From: an uncultured Clostridium sp.
GTDB lineage: Bacteria > Bacillota > Clostridia > TANB77 > CAG-508
Length of the DNA: 24,533 nucleotides
Direction: 5' to 3'
NCBI GenBank assembly: GCA_900553015.1
Contig: USBY01000022.1
Span: 1 to 24,533 of the forward strand
Each line of letters opens with the position of its first letter. Positions within the stretch are counted from its first letter, which is position 1. The notes under the pieces are model-generated. The model worked only from the letters and a program-made list of their open reading frames with translations, ran no database searches and was not told the origin of the DNA. Made by a program: the position numbers and the translations under genes. Shown here one piece after another: positions 6,965 through 14,781 of this stretch.

Positions 6965-7588
6965 ATGCCTAAAATAGATGTATATAATATGGAAGGTAAA
7001 AAAGTTAGCGACGTAGAATTAAATGATAATGTATTTGGAATTGAACCAAATGAAGCAGTAGTACATAGTGTATTAGTTAACTACTTAGCTAACCAAAGAC
7101 AAGGAACACAAAGTACAAAAACAAGATCAGAAGTATCTGGTGGTGGTAGAAAACCATGGAGACAAAAAGGAACAGGTAGAGCAAGACAAGGTTCTATAAG
7201 AGCACCACAATGGGTAAAAGGTGGAATAGCATTAGGACCAAAACCTCGTTCATACAAATATACTGTTAATAAAAAAGAAAGAAGATTAGCAATACGTTCA
7301 GTATTAAGTTCAAAAGTTTTAGAAAACAATTTAGTTGTTTTAGACAAAGCAGAAATGAAAGAAATAAAAACACAAGCTATGGTTAAAACTTTAGCAAACT
7401 TAAAAGTAGAAGGAAAAACACTAATCTTATTACCAGAAAGAAATGAAAACGTTCAAAAATCAGCAAGAAACATCAAAAACGTAAAAACAACATTAGTAAA
7501 TACAATAAATGTTTATGATTTATTAAAATACAATAAACTAGTTGTAACTCTAGATGCTGTTAAGAAATTAGAGGAGGTGTACGCATAA
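6965..7588 (+). CDS. rplD: 50S ribosomal protein L4
   Basis: The product is 207 aa. The extended basic loop GGGRKPWRQKGTGRARQGS (about 57-75), which lines the peptide exit tunnel and is where macrolide-resistance changes occur, is intact with no insertion or deletion visible. The C-terminal half shows NLVVLDK, TLILLPERN and VTLDAVKKLEE as expected. In Escherichia coli L4 represses its own operon through the S10 leader, so L4 is one candidate ligand for the repeated RNA motif upstream; this is inference only. The stop overlaps the rplW start by one base (TAATG). Confidence 0.98.
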   Translation: MPKIDVYNMEGKKVSDVELNDNVFGIEPNEAVVHSVLVNYLANQRQGTQSTKTRSEVSGGGRKPWRQKGTGRARQGSIRAPQWVKGGIALGPKPRSYKYTVNKKERRLAIRSVLSSKVLENNLVVLDKAEMKEIKTQAMVKTLANLKVEGKTLILLPERNENVQKSARNIKNVKTTLVNTINVYDLLKYNKLVVTLDAVKKLEEVYA

Positions 7589-7935
7589 TGAGACCAGAAG
7601 AAATAATAATTGCTCCAATAATTACAGAAAAAAGTAATGATGGACTAAATGAAGGAAAGTATACCTTTGAAGTAAATCCAAAAGCTACAAAAATAGATAT
7701 TAAAAATGCTGTTGAAAAACTTTTCGAAGTTAAAGTATTAAAAGTTAATACTATGAATGTAAGTGGAAAACAAAAAAGAATGGGAAGATATGTTGGAAAA
7801 ACATCTGACTGGAAAAAAGCTATTGTTACAATAGATACAAATCCAGAGCAAAAAACATATTTAGCAAAAGGTGGAAAAACAACAAAAATTTCTAAGAAAT
7901 ATAAAGATTCTATTGATGAATTTATGGGAGCTTAA
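7588..7935 (+). CDS. rplW: 50S ribosomal protein L23
   Basis: The product is 115 aa. It begins with RPEEIIIAPIITEKS, and residues YTFEVNPKATKIDIKNAVE and VNTMNVSGKQKRMGR match L23. The protein sits at the tunnel exit and docks signal recognition particle and trigger factor. ATG overlaps the rplD stop by one base, implying translational coupling, with GAGGAGGTG as SD inside rplD. A tail of about 15 residues (KTTKISKKYKDSIDEFMGA region) extends beyond short L23 forms. The following 123 nt before rplB carry RNA structure. Confidence 0.97.
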   Translation: MRPEEIIIAPIITEKSNDGLNEGKYTFEVNPKATKIDIKNAVEKLFEVKVLKVNTMNVSGKQKRMGRYVGKTSDWKKAIVTIDTNPEQKTYLAKGGKTTKISKKYKDSIDEFMGA

Positions 7936-7937
7936 TT

Positions 7938-8030
7938 TTGTAATTATATAGATTACAATCAAAAGAAAACTATCTGGAAAATACCAGGATAATAAAGAAT
8001 ATCTGCATGTAGAGCAGGAAAAAATCTACA
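7938..8030 (+). ncRNA. structured gap before rplB with an H-type pseudoknot
   Basis: Three elements fill the 123-nt gap. Hairpin 1: TTGTAAT (7938-7944) with ATTACAA (7952-7958). Hairpin 2: TATC/TGG (7971-7977) with CCA/GATA (7984-7991), one bulged G. Pseudoknot: CTGC (8003-8006) with GCAG (8014-8017), while the loop TGTAGA (8008-8013) pairs with TCTACA (8025-8030). The crossing loops are 1 nt (A8007) and 7 nt of mostly A (8018-8024), which suits an H-type pseudoknot. The rplB SD begins 13 nt later. Confidence 0.55.
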
Positions 8031-8058
8031 AATATAAATTAAGAAAGGAAAATTTAAA

Positions 8059-8886
8059 ATGGCAGTTAAAAGATTTAAAGCATATACACCATCAAGAAGA
8101 AACATGACAGTTTCTGCATTTGATGAAATAACAAAAAAGACACCTGAAAAATCTTTATTAGCAAAGAAAAAAGAAAAAGCAGGAAGAAATTCATATGGAA
8201 GAATTACTGTTAGACATCAAGGTGGAGGAAATAGACAAAAATACAGAATAATAGATTTTAAACGTATAAAAGATGATATGACAGCAACAGTTATAGGAAT
8301 CGAATATGATCCAAACAGAAGTGCAAATATAGCTTTAATTCAATATGAAGATGGAACAAAAGCATATATCTTAGCACCTTTAGGATTAAAAGATGGAGAC
8401 AAAGTTGTATCTGGAGCTAAAGTAGATATCAAACCAGGTAACTGTATGCCAATCGAATCTATACCAGTAGGTACAATGATTCACAATATAGAATTAAATC
8501 CAGGACAAGGTGGAAAATTAGTAAGAAGTGCAGGTCAAGAAGCACAACTTATGGCAAAAGAAGGTAAATATGCACACGTAAGACTTCCTTCAGGAGAAAT
8601 GAGATTAATCTTAACAAGATGTAGAGCTACAATTGGAACAGTTGGAAATGCTGAACATGATACAATTAAAATTGGTAAAGCTGGTAGAAAGAGACATATG
8701 GGATGGAGACCACAAGTTAGAGGATCTGTTATGAACCCAGTAGATCACCCACATGGTGGTGGTGAAGGTAGAGCACCAGTAGGACACGCAGGACCATTAA
8801 CACCTTGGGGTAAACCAGCACTTGGATACAAGACAAGAAATAAAAAGAAATTATCAAATAAATTCATAGTTAAGAGAAGAAAATAG
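8059..8886 (+). CDS. rplB: 50S ribosomal protein L2
   Basis: The product is 275 aa, the standard length. L2 is a primary 23S binder needed for subunit joining and peptidyl transfer. GRITVRHQGGGNRQKYR, the central barrel (VIGIEYDPNRSANIALI) and GRKRHMGWRPQVRG are present. The C-terminal NPVDHPHGGGEGR includes the essential histidine. The SD AAAGGA is about 9 nt before ATG. The preceding gap contains a candidate pseudoknot that could modulate initiation. Confidence 0.98.
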   Translation: MAVKRFKAYTPSRRNMTVSAFDEITKKTPEKSLLAKKKEKAGRNSYGRITVRHQGGGNRQKYRIIDFKRIKDDMTATVIGIEYDPNRSANIALIQYEDGTKAYILAPLGLKDGDKVVSGAKVDIKPGNCMPIESIPVGTMIHNIELNPGQGGKLVRSAGQEAQLMAKEGKYAHVRLPSGEMRLILTRCRATIGTVGNAEHDTIKIGKAGRKRHMGWRPQVRGSVMNPVDHPHGGGEGRAPVGHAGPLTPWGKPALGYKTRNKKKLSNKFIVKRRK

Positions 8887-8909
8887 TCTTAAAGGAGGGA
8901 AATAAATAA

Positions 8910-9191
8910 ATGTCAAGATCAAGCAAAAAGAAACCTTATGTACAAGAAAAACTTCTAAAGAGAATAGAAGAAATGAATGAAACAGGAAAAAAAGAAGTAT
9001 TAAAAACATGGTCAAGAGCTTCTACAATATATCCTCAAATGGTTGGACATACAATAGCAGTTCATGATGGTAGAAAACATGTACCTGTTTATTTAACAGA
9101 AGAAATGATAGGTCATAAATTAGGAGAATTCGCTCCTACAAGAACTTTTAAAGGTCACGCTGGAGATAAAAAATCTACAGTTAAGAAATAA
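8910..9191 (+). CDS. rpsS: 30S ribosomal protein S19
   Basis: The product is 93 aa. SRSSKKKPYVQEKLLKRIE, the motif HTIAVHDGRKHVPVYLTEEM and GEFAPTRTFKGH are diagnostic of S19. It pairs with S13 in the 30S head and touches the A-site region. A strong SD (AAAGGAGGG, 8891-8899) precedes ATG. It is packed 23 nt after rplB and 21 nt before rplV with no structure of note in either gap. Confidence 0.98.
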   Translation: MSRSSKKKPYVQEKLLKRIEEMNETGKKEVLKTWSRASTIYPQMVGHTIAVHDGRKHVPVYLTEEMIGHKLGEFAPTRTFKGHAGDKKSTVKK

Positions 9192-9212
9192 AAATAACAA
9201 GGAGGGAAAATA

Positions 9213-9572
9213 ATGCAAGAGCAAGCAACAATTAATGAAGCAAGAGCACAATTAAAATTTGCTAGAATATCAGCTAGAAAAGTAAAAATAGTTGCAGATT
9301 TAGTAAGAGGTAAAAAAGTTGATGAAGCATTAGCTATAATGAAATTTACACCTAAAGCATCATCACCAATACTAGAAAAGTTATTAAAATCAGCAATTGC
9401 AAATGCAGAGAATAATCATGATATGAGTCATGAAAAATTATATATATCTGAAATATATGCTAACCAAGGTCCAACTCTAAAAAGAATTAGACCAGCTGCA
9501 AAAGGTTCAGCAGTAAGAATTAGAAAAAGAACAACACATATAACAATAGTATTAAGAGAATGTGAAGATTAA
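9213..9572 (+). CDS. rplV: 50S ribosomal protein L22
   Basis: The product is 119 aa. RISARKVKIVADLVRGKKV at the N-terminus and the tunnel-facing hairpin ending in KRIRPAAKGSAVRIRKRT, then HITIVLRE, match L22. The beta-hairpin that lines the exit tunnel appears intact. The start has AAGGAGGG at about 6 nt. The stop lies 19 nt before the rpsC ATG, and the rpsC SD follows it directly. Confidence 0.98.
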   Translation: MQEQATINEARAQLKFARISARKVKIVADLVRGKKVDEALAIMKFTPKASSPILEKLLKSAIANAENNHDMSHEKLYISEIYANQGPTLKRIRPAAKGSAVRIRKRTTHITIVLRECED

Positions 9573-9591
9573 GAGAGGAGGAATTTTAGAA

Positions 9592-10251
9592 ATGGGACAA
9601 AAAGTTAATCCACATGGTGTAAGAGTTGGAGTAATCAAAAACTGGGATTCAAAATGGTATGCTGATTCTAAAAACTTTGGCGATTACCTTGTAGAAGATT
9701 ACAACATTCGTAAAGTATTAAAGAAAAAATTATATGCAAGTGGAATTTCTAAAATTGAAATAGAAAGAACAGCTAAATTTGTTAAAGTAAGCGTTTACAC
9801 AGCTAAACCAGGTTTAGTTATCGGTAAAGGTGGAAATTTAGTTGAAACATTAAAAGAAGAATTACAAAAAATGATAGGAAAAACTGTAAACTTAAATATA
9901 GTTGAAGTTAAAAATGTAGATTTAGATGCGCAATTAGTTGCAGAAAATATTGCAGGACAATTAGAGAGAAGAATTTCATTCAGAAGAGCTATGAAACAAT
10001 GTATGCAAAAAACAATGAGAGCAGGAGCTCAAGGAATTAAAACAGCATGCTCTGGAAGATTAGGTGGAGCTGACATGGCTAGAACAGAGTTCTACAAAGA
10101 TGGTACTATACCACTTCAAACTTTAAGAGCTGACATTGACTATGGATTTGCAGAAGCAGATACAACATATGGAAAAGTTGGTGTAAAAGTTTGGATTTAT
10201 AAAGGAGAAGTTCTTCCAACTAAGAAAAACGTGGAAGGAGGAGAGCAATAA
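9592..10251 (+). CDS. rpsC: 30S ribosomal protein S3
   Basis: The product is 219 aa from the ATG at 9592. A longer reading from GTG 9562 would add ten residues inside rplV. It is rejected because GAGAGGAGG (9573-9581) is placed for 9592 and S3 proteins begin GQKVNPHGVRVG. A KH domain carries GLVIGKGG (GxxG loop). The C-terminal domain has RRAMKQCMQKTMRAGAQGIK and CSGRLGGADMARTEFYKDG. S3 lies at the mRNA entry channel. The stop overlaps rplP by one base (TAATG). Confidence 0.97.
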   Translation: MGQKVNPHGVRVGVIKNWDSKWYADSKNFGDYLVEDYNIRKVLKKKLYASGISKIEIERTAKFVKVSVYTAKPGLVIGKGGNLVETLKEELQKMIGKTVNLNIVEVKNVDLDAQLVAENIAGQLERRISFRRAMKQCMQKTMRAGAQGIKTACSGRLGGADMARTEFYKDGTIPLQTLRADIDYGFAEADTTYGKVGVKVWIYKGEVLPTKKNVEGGEQ

Positions 10252-10694
10252 TGCCATTAATGCCAAAAAGAACAAAATACAGAAAACAACAAAAAGGTAG
10301 AAATAGAGGAAAAGCAACAAGAGGAACAAAAGTTACAAACGGAGAATATGGAATTCAAACATTAGAAGCAGGATTAATAACAGGAAATCAAATAGAAGCA
10401 GCACGTATTGCTATGACACGTTATATCAAAAGAGGTGGAAAAGTTTGGATAAAAATATTCCCAGACAAACCTATTACAAGTAAACCAGCCGGAACTCGTG
10501 GCGGTAAAGGTAAAGGTGCTGTAGAATATTATGTAGCTCCAGTAAAACCAGGAAGAGTTATGTTCGAAATAGCTGGAGTTCCTGAAGCAACAGCAAGAGA
10601 AGCTTTAAGACTAGCTATGAATAAATTATCAGTAAAATGTAAATTCGTAGCAAGAGAATCTGAAGATAAGGTGGGTGATAGCAATGAAGATTAG
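10251..10694 (+). CDS. rplP: 50S ribosomal protein L16
   Basis: The product is 147 aa. PKRTKYRKQQKGRNRGKATR, AARIAMTRYIKRGGKVWIKI and PDKPITSKPAGTRGGKGKG match L16, which contacts the A-site tRNA. The start overlaps the rpsC stop (TAATG) and has AGGAGG at 10236-10241. The last residues (ESEDKVGDSNED) are acidic, and the gene overlaps rpmC by 11 nt, so translational coupling is expected. Confidence 0.97.
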   Translation: MPLMPKRTKYRKQQKGRNRGKATRGTKVTNGEYGIQTLEAGLITGNQIEAARIAMTRYIKRGGKVWIKIFPDKPITSKPAGTRGGKGKGAVEYYVAPVKPGRVMFEIAGVPEATAREALRLAMNKLSVKCKFVARESEDKVGDSNED

Positions 10695-10890
10695 TAAAAT
10701 TAAGGAAATGTCTTCACCAGAACTAGAAAAAGAATTATCTGAATTAAAAACAGAATTATTCAAATTAAGATTTAGTTTAGCTACACATGGATTAGATAAT
10801 CCAATGAGAATAAAAGAAGTAAGAAAAGACATAGCAAGAATAAATACAGTTTTAACAGAAAGAAAAATAGCTGAAAGCAAAAATGCTTAG
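10684..10890 (+). CDS. rpmC: 50S ribosomal protein L29
   Basis: The product is 68 aa from ATG 10684. An in-frame GTG at 10675 would add three residues but coincides with the SD (AAGGTGGG, 10668-10675), so ATG is chosen. The helical hairpin MSSPELEKELSELKTELFKL and RFSLATHGLDNPMRI identify L29, which sits at the tunnel exit beside L23. It begins inside rplP, in another frame. Confidence 0.96.
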   Translation: MKISKIKEMSSPELEKELSELKTELFKLRFSLATHGLDNPMRIKEVRKDIARINTVLTERKIAESKNA

Positions 10891-10905
10891 AAAGGAGAAG
10901 TTCTA

Positions 10906-11169
10906 ATGGAAGAAAGAAATCTTCGTAAAGTTTTAGTTGGAACAGTTGTATCTAATAAAATGGATAAAACAATCGTTGTTGCAGTTGAAACTAGTGAAAA
11001 ACATAAAAAATATGGAAAATTCGTTAAGAAAACATATAAATTAAAAGCTCATGACGAAAATAACGAATGTCAAATTGGAGATAGAGTAAGAGTAATGGAA
11101 ACTAGACCACTTTCTAAAGATAAAAGATGGAGATTAGTTGAAGTTATTGAAAAAGCAGTTATAAAATAA
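10906..11169 (+). CDS. rpsQ: 30S ribosomal protein S17
   Basis: The product is 87 aa. LRKVLVGTVVSNKMDKTIVV, YGKFVKKTYKLKAHDE, IGDRVRVMETRPLSKDKRW and VEVIEKA give the OB-fold of S17, a primary binder of the 16S 5' domain. The SD AAAGGAG lies 8 nt upstream, 15 nt after rpmC. Nothing is unusual. Confidence 0.98.
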   Translation: MEERNLRKVLVGTVVSNKMDKTIVVAVETSEKHKKYGKFVKKTYKLKAHDENNECQIGDRVRVMETRPLSKDKRWRLVEVIEKAVIK

Positions 11170-11203
11170 CTTATTATAGAAGGAAAAGGAGGTACTAATT
11201 AAC

Positions 11204-11572
11204 ATGGTACAACAACAAACTATATTAAAAGTTGCTGATAACACTGGTGCAAGAGAAATTATGTGTATTAGATGTTTAGGTGGTTCATATAGAAAATATG
11301 CTAGAATAGGTGATGTTATAGTAGCTTCTGTAAAGACAGCAATACCTGGAGGACAAGTAAAAAAAGGTGATGTTGTTAAAGCAGTTGTAGTTAGAACAAA
11401 GAAACCTACAAAAAGAGCAGACGGATCATATGTAAGATTTGATGAAAACGCAGCAGTACTTATTAAAGAAGACGGAAACCCAAGAGGAACACGTATATTT
11501 GGGCCTGTTGCAAGAGAATTAAGAGATAAAAATTACATGAAAATTTTATCATTAGCTCCAGAAGTTCTTTAA
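11204..11572 (+). CDS. rplN: 50S ribosomal protein L14
   Basis: The product is 122 aa. Residues VADNTGAREIMCIRCLGGS, VKKGDVVKAVVVRTKK and the C-terminus FGPVARELRDKNYMKILSLAPEVL are typical of L14, which helps form intersubunit bridges and binds the silencing factor RsfS. SD AAAGGAGG precedes ATG. A 182-nt structured gap follows before rplX; in most Bacillota these genes are nearly adjacent. Confidence 0.98.
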   Translation: MVQQQTILKVADNTGAREIMCIRCLGGSYRKYARIGDVIVASVKTAIPGGQVKKGDVVKAVVVRTKKPTKRADGSYVRFDENAAVLIKEDGNPRGTRIFGPVARELRDKNYMKILSLAPEVL

Positions 11573-11580
11573 GCTGTTAA

Positions 11581-11683
11581 TTTCAAAATATCTGCGATAT
11601 TTTGAAATGTTACAAATTAAAGATACAAAAATCATGAAATGATTTTTGTAAAACTTAGAAAAGAAATATAACTAAGTATCTTT
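11581..11683 (+). ncRNA. structured gap between rplN and rplX: hairpin plus three-way junction
   Basis: A perfect 12-bp hairpin (11581-11592 with 11596-11607, TGC loop) comes nine nt after the rplN stop. Then P1 AAAGAT (11619-11624)/ATCTTT (11678-11683) encloses P2 (11625-11635/11639-11649, 11 bp, GAA loop) and P3 ACTTAG (11653-11658)/CTAAGT (11672-11677). P1-P2 and P3-P1 abut with no unpaired bases, and three A residues join P2 to P3. No T-run follows either strong stem except TTTTT inside P2, so these are not ordinary terminators. Positions 11690-11740 show nothing else clear. Confidence 0.55.
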
Positions 11684-11754
11684 TATAAATCGAGCTAATT
11701 ATTAAACATAATGAGATAAAAGCAAAAATTGTAGAAAAGGAGGAGAATCCTATA

Positions 11755-12063
11755 ATGAGAATAAAAAAAGGTGATACAGTTAAAGTTTTATCTGGAAATG
11801 ATAAAGGTAAAACAGGAGAAGTATTAGAAGTAATTCCAAAAACACAAAAAATTGTTGTTAAAGGAGTTAACATCAGAAAAAAACATGTAAAACCAAGAAG
11901 ACAAGGTGAAGAAGGAGGAATTATACCAGCTGAATACCCAATACATAGTAGCAAAGTTGGTGTAGTTTGCCCTAAATGTGGAAAAGTAACAAGAATTGCA
12001 TACAAAGTAGAAAAAGATAGTAAAGTTCGTGTATGTAAAAAATGTAATGCAGAAATAAAATAA
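11755..12063 (+). CDS. rplX: 50S ribosomal protein L24 with C-terminal zinc-ribbon cysteines
   Basis: The product is 102 aa. The KOW motif IKKGDTVKVLSGNDKGKTGEV and VRRKHVKPRRQGEEGGI-like segment (actual text NIRKKHVKPRRQGEEGGI) identify L24, an assembly initiator. The C-terminus has two CxxC pairs, VCPKCGK and VCKKCNA, the zinc-binding form of L24. AAAGGAGGAG is the SD. It begins after the long structured gap, so it may be separately controlled from rplN. Confidence 0.97.
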   Translation: MRIKKGDTVKVLSGNDKGKTGEVLEVIPKTQKIVVKGVNIRKKHVKPRRQGEEGGIIPAEYPIHSSKVGVVCPKCGKVTRIAYKVEKDSKVRVCKKCNAEIK

Positions 12064-12090
12064 TGTTAAGAAAGGAGGATTTGTATCCTA

Positions 12091-12630
12091 ATGGAAAAAT
12101 TAAGAGAACAATATGAAAAAGAAGTAGTTCCAGCAATGATGAAAAAATTTAATTATAAATCAATAATGGAAGTTCCAAAATTAGATAAAATCGTTATAAA
12201 TATTGGTCTTGGAGATATTAAAGATAATCCAAAATCATTAGATAACGCAATGAATGATTTAGCTATAATAACAGGACAAAAACCAATCGTAACAAAAGCA
12301 AGAAAATCAATAGCTGCTTTTAAATTAAGAGAGGGAGTTAATGTTGGATGTAAAGTAACATTAAGAAGAGGAAAAATGTATGATTTCGCATACAAATTAT
12401 TCAATGTTGCTATGCCAAGAATAAGAGATTTCAGAGGAATTTCAGCAAATTCTTTTGATGGAAGAGGAAATTTCTCTATGGGTGTTAAAGAACAATTAAT
12501 ATTCCCAGAAATAGAATATGATAAAGTAGATAAATTAAGAGGAATGGATATTATTTTTGTTACAACAGCAAAAACTGATGAAGAAGGAAAGGAATTATTA
12601 AAACTTCTAGGTATGCCATTCAAAAATTAG
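12091..12630 (+). CDS. rplE: 50S ribosomal protein L5
   Basis: The product is 179 aa. KLDKIVINIGLGD, ITGQKPIVTKARKSIAAFKL, VTLRRGKMYDF, the loop PRIRDFRGISANSFDGRGN and FPEIEYDKVDKLRGMDI are canonical L5. It binds 5S rRNA with L18 and touches the P-site tRNA. SD AAAGGAGG at about 12 nt. Nothing unusual. Confidence 0.98.
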   Translation: MEKLREQYEKEVVPAMMKKFNYKSIMEVPKLDKIVINIGLGDIKDNPKSLDNAMNDLAIITGQKPIVTKARKSIAAFKLREGVNVGCKVTLRRGKMYDFAYKLFNVAMPRIRDFRGISANSFDGRGNFSMGVKEQLIFPEIEYDKVDKLRGMDIIFVTTAKTDEEGKELLKLLGMPFKN

Positions 12631-12650
12631 TCCAAAGAAAGGAGATTAAT

Positions 12651-12836
12651 ATGGCTAAAAAATCTTTAAAAGTAAAACAACAAAGACCACAAAAATATGC
12701 TACTAGAGAATATAATAGATGTAAAATATGTGGAAGACCACATGGATATATAAGAAAATATGGAATTTGCCGTGTTTGCTTTAGAAATTTAGCACATAAA
12801 GGAGAAATCCCAGGTGTTAAAAAAGCAAGCTGGTAG
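12651..12836 (+). CDS. rpsN: 30S ribosomal protein S14, zinc-binding type
   Basis: The product is 61 aa, the short type Z form. Two zinc pairs, CKICGRPHGYIRKYGICRVC, and the C-terminus GEIPGVKKASW are present. The cysteine-free alternative (longer, zinc-independent) is not seen in this window. AAAGGAG precedes ATG by 8 nt. It belongs to the spc segment between rplE and rpsH as in other Bacillota. Confidence 0.98.
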   Translation: MAKKSLKVKQQRPQKYATREYNRCKICGRPHGYIRKYGICRVCFRNLAHKGEIPGVKKASW

Positions 12837-12860
12837 AATATAAAAAGGAGGGAAACTTAA

Positions 12861-13259
12861 GTGAATACTACAGATCCAATAGCAGATATGTTAACAAGAA
12901 TTAGAAATGCAAGTGCTGCAAAGCATAAAACAGTTGACGTTCCTGCTTCAAAAATGAAAAAAGCAATAGCAGATATATTATATAATGAAGGATATATTAA
13001 ATCTGTTGAAGAAATAGCAAACGAAAATCAAGGAATATTAAGAATAGCTTTAAAATATGATGAAAATGGAGCTAAAGTAATAGCTGGAATTAAAAGAATA
13101 AGTAAACCAGGATTAAGAGTATATGCTTCTGCAGAAAAATTACCAAAAGTTTTAAATGGTTTAGGAATCGCTTTAATTTCTACATCAAAAGGAATTAAAA
13201 CAGATAAAGAAGCAAGAAAAGAAAATCTTGGAGGAGAAGTTTTAGCATATATTTGGTAA
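12861..13259 (+). CDS. rpsH: 30S ribosomal protein S8
   Basis: The product is 132 aa. TDPIADMLTRIRNASAAKH at the start and LGIALISTSKGIKTDKEAR with GGEVLAYIW at the end are diagnostic. The start codon is GTG at 12861 with AAAGGAGGG at 12844-12852. In Escherichia coli S8 represses the spc operon through an rplE mRNA site; no similar structure is obvious before rplE here. Confidence 0.97.
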   Translation: MNTTDPIADMLTRIRNASAAKHKTVDVPASKMKKAIADILYNEGYIKSVEEIANENQGILRIALKYDENGAKVIAGIKRISKPGLRVYASAEKLPKVLNGLGIALISTSKGIKTDKEARKENLGGEVLAYIW

Positions 13260-13286
13260 TTTTAACAAGAAGGAGGGAAAAACGAA

Positions 13287-13826
13287 ATGTCAAGAATAGG
13301 AAATGCACCTGTTGCAATACCAGAAGGTGTTGAAGTAAAATTAGACGGACAACATTTAACTGTAAAAGGACCAAAAGGTACATTAGAAAGAGATATTCAT
13401 AAAAATATCACTGTTACAATAGAAGATAATGAAGTTAAAGTTACAAGACCAGACGATGAAAACTTTAACAAAGGTTTACATGGTTTAACAAGAACTTTAA
13501 TTAAAAACATGATAGAAGGAGTAAAACACGAATTTACAAGAACATTACAAATTAATGGTGTTGGATATAGAGTACAAAAACAAGGAAATAACTTAAACTT
13601 AACATTAGGTTATTCACACCCAGTAATATTCGAAGCTCCAGAAGGAATCACATTTGACGTTCCAGATGCAAATACAATCATTGTAAAGGGAATTGATAAA
13701 GAATTAGTTGGTCAAACAGCAGCAGTTATCAGATCTAAAAGAGCACCAGAAGTTTATGGTGGAAAAGGTATTAAATATGATTATGAAGTTATCAGACGTA
13801 AAGAAGGTAAAGCTGGTAAAAAATAG
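13287..13826 (+). CDS. rplF: 50S ribosomal protein L6
   Basis: The product is 179 aa. SRIGNAPVAIPEGVEVKLDG, HGLTRTLIKNMIEGVKHEF, LQINGVGYRVQKQGN and the signature near PEVYGGKGIKYDYEVIRRKEGK mark L6, two tandem domains near the factor-binding site. AAGGAGGG precedes ATG. It is packed between rpsH and rplR with 27- and 29-nt gaps. Confidence 0.98.
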   Translation: MSRIGNAPVAIPEGVEVKLDGQHLTVKGPKGTLERDIHKNITVTIEDNEVKVTRPDDENFNKGLHGLTRTLIKNMIEGVKHEFTRTLQINGVGYRVQKQGNNLNLTLGYSHPVIFEAPEGITFDVPDANTIIVKGIDKELVGQTAAVIRSKRAPEVYGGKGIKYDYEVIRRKEGKAGKK

Positions 13827-13855
13827 ACTTTAGTTTATAGAAAGGAGAGAGCAAA

Positions 13856-14215
13856 GTGATTACAAAAACAAACAGAAAAATGGAAAGAGCAAGAAGACAT
13901 GCTCGTGTTCGTAGAAAAATAAGTGGAACAGCTGAACGTCCAAGATTATGTGTATATAGAAGTAATACAAATTTATATGTACAAGTAATTGATGATGTTG
14001 CTGGAAAAACTTTAGTTTCAGCTTCTACATTAGATAAAGAAGTTAAAACTAAATATGCAAACAAAGAAGCAGCAAAAGAAGTTGGAGCACTTATAGCAAA
14101 AAGAGCATTAGAAAAAAATATTAAAGATGTTGTTTTTGATAGAGGTGGATATATCTATCATGGAGTTATTAAAGAATTAGCAGATGCTGCAAGAAATGGT
14201 GGATTAAACTTCTAA
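13856..14215 (+). CDS. rplR: 50S ribosomal protein L18
   Basis: The product is 119 aa. RARRHARVRRKISGTAERPR, VYRSNTNLYVQVIDD, and VVFDRGGYIYHGVIKELADA are the expected blocks; the basic N-terminus binds 5S rRNA. Start is GTG at 13856 with AAAGGAGAG upstream. A 74-nt gap follows, containing only a small AT hairpin (AATATAT/ATATATT around 14246-14262). Confidence 0.97.
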   Translation: MITKTNRKMERARRHARVRRKISGTAERPRLCVYRSNTNLYVQVIDDVAGKTLVSASTLDKEVKTKYANKEAAKEVGALIAKRALEKNIKDVVFDRGGYIYHGVIKELADAARNGGLNF

Positions 14216-14289
14216 TAAATAAAGAATAAAAATAAAAACTTCTAAAATATATTAGATATATTCAAAAAGAAAAGGAGGAAAGAAAACCG

Positions 14290-14781
14290 ATGCAAGAAGA
14301 GAATGCAGTTGAATTAAAAGAGAAAGTTGTTGCAATAAACAGAGTTGCTAAAGTTGTTAAAGGTGGTAGAACTTTTAGATTTAGTGCTTTAGTAGTTGTT
14401 GGTGACGGAAACGGACACGTTGGTGTTGGAAATGGAAAGGCAGCAGAAGTACCTGATGCAATAAAGAAAGCAATAGATGATGCTAGAAAAAATTTAAAAG
14501 AAGTACCAGTAGTTGGAACAACAATCCCTCACGAATTTATTGGTAAATTCGGAAGTGCAAGAGTAATGTTAAAACCAGCTGTAGAAGGTTCTGGAGTTAT
14601 TGCAGGAGGAAGTGCAAGAGCTGTATTAGAATTAGCTGGATACAAAGATATAAAAACTAAAGTTCTTGGTACAAACAATCCAAGAAATGTTGTGTATGCA
14701 ACAATGAATGGATTAGAAAATATGAGAACAGTAGAACAAATTGCTAAAAAAAGAGGAAAAAAAGTTTCTGATATATTATAA
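14290..14781 (+). CDS. rpsE: 30S ribosomal protein S5
   Basis: The product is 163 aa. A double-stranded RNA-binding-like N domain (ELKEKVVAINRVAKVVKGGR, GRTFRFSALVVVGDGNGHVG) is followed by GVIAGGSARAVLELAG and the C-terminal NPRNVVYATMNGLENM. S5 acts in accuracy and mRNA unwinding. SD AAAGGAGG lies 11 nt upstream. In most Bacillota rpmD follows, but here only 37 nt separate rpsE from rplO, too little for L30. Confidence 0.97.
   Translation: MQEENAVELKEKVVAINRVAKVVKGGRTFRFSALVVVGDGNGHVGVGNGKAAEVPDAIKKAIDDARKNLKEVPVVGTTIPHEFIGKFGSARVMLKPAVEGSGVIAGGSARAVLELAGYKDIKTKVLGTNNPRNVVYATMNGLENMRTVEQIAKKRGKKVSDIL

Noticed and set aside
7081..7347. Minus-strand open frame inside rplD
   Set aside because: It lies wholly within a confidently identified ribosomal gene, has no SD and no family resemblance; the same applies to the other antisense frames in 1049-3729, 6268-6450 and 10123-21806.
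9562..9591. GTG start adding ten residues to rpsC
   Set aside because: The extension is translated from rplV sequence and the SD itself; S3 begins MGQKVNPHG at 9592.
14216..14289. AT hairpin in the rplR-rpsE gap
   Set aside because: Only 7 bp, all A/T, expected by chance in this composition.
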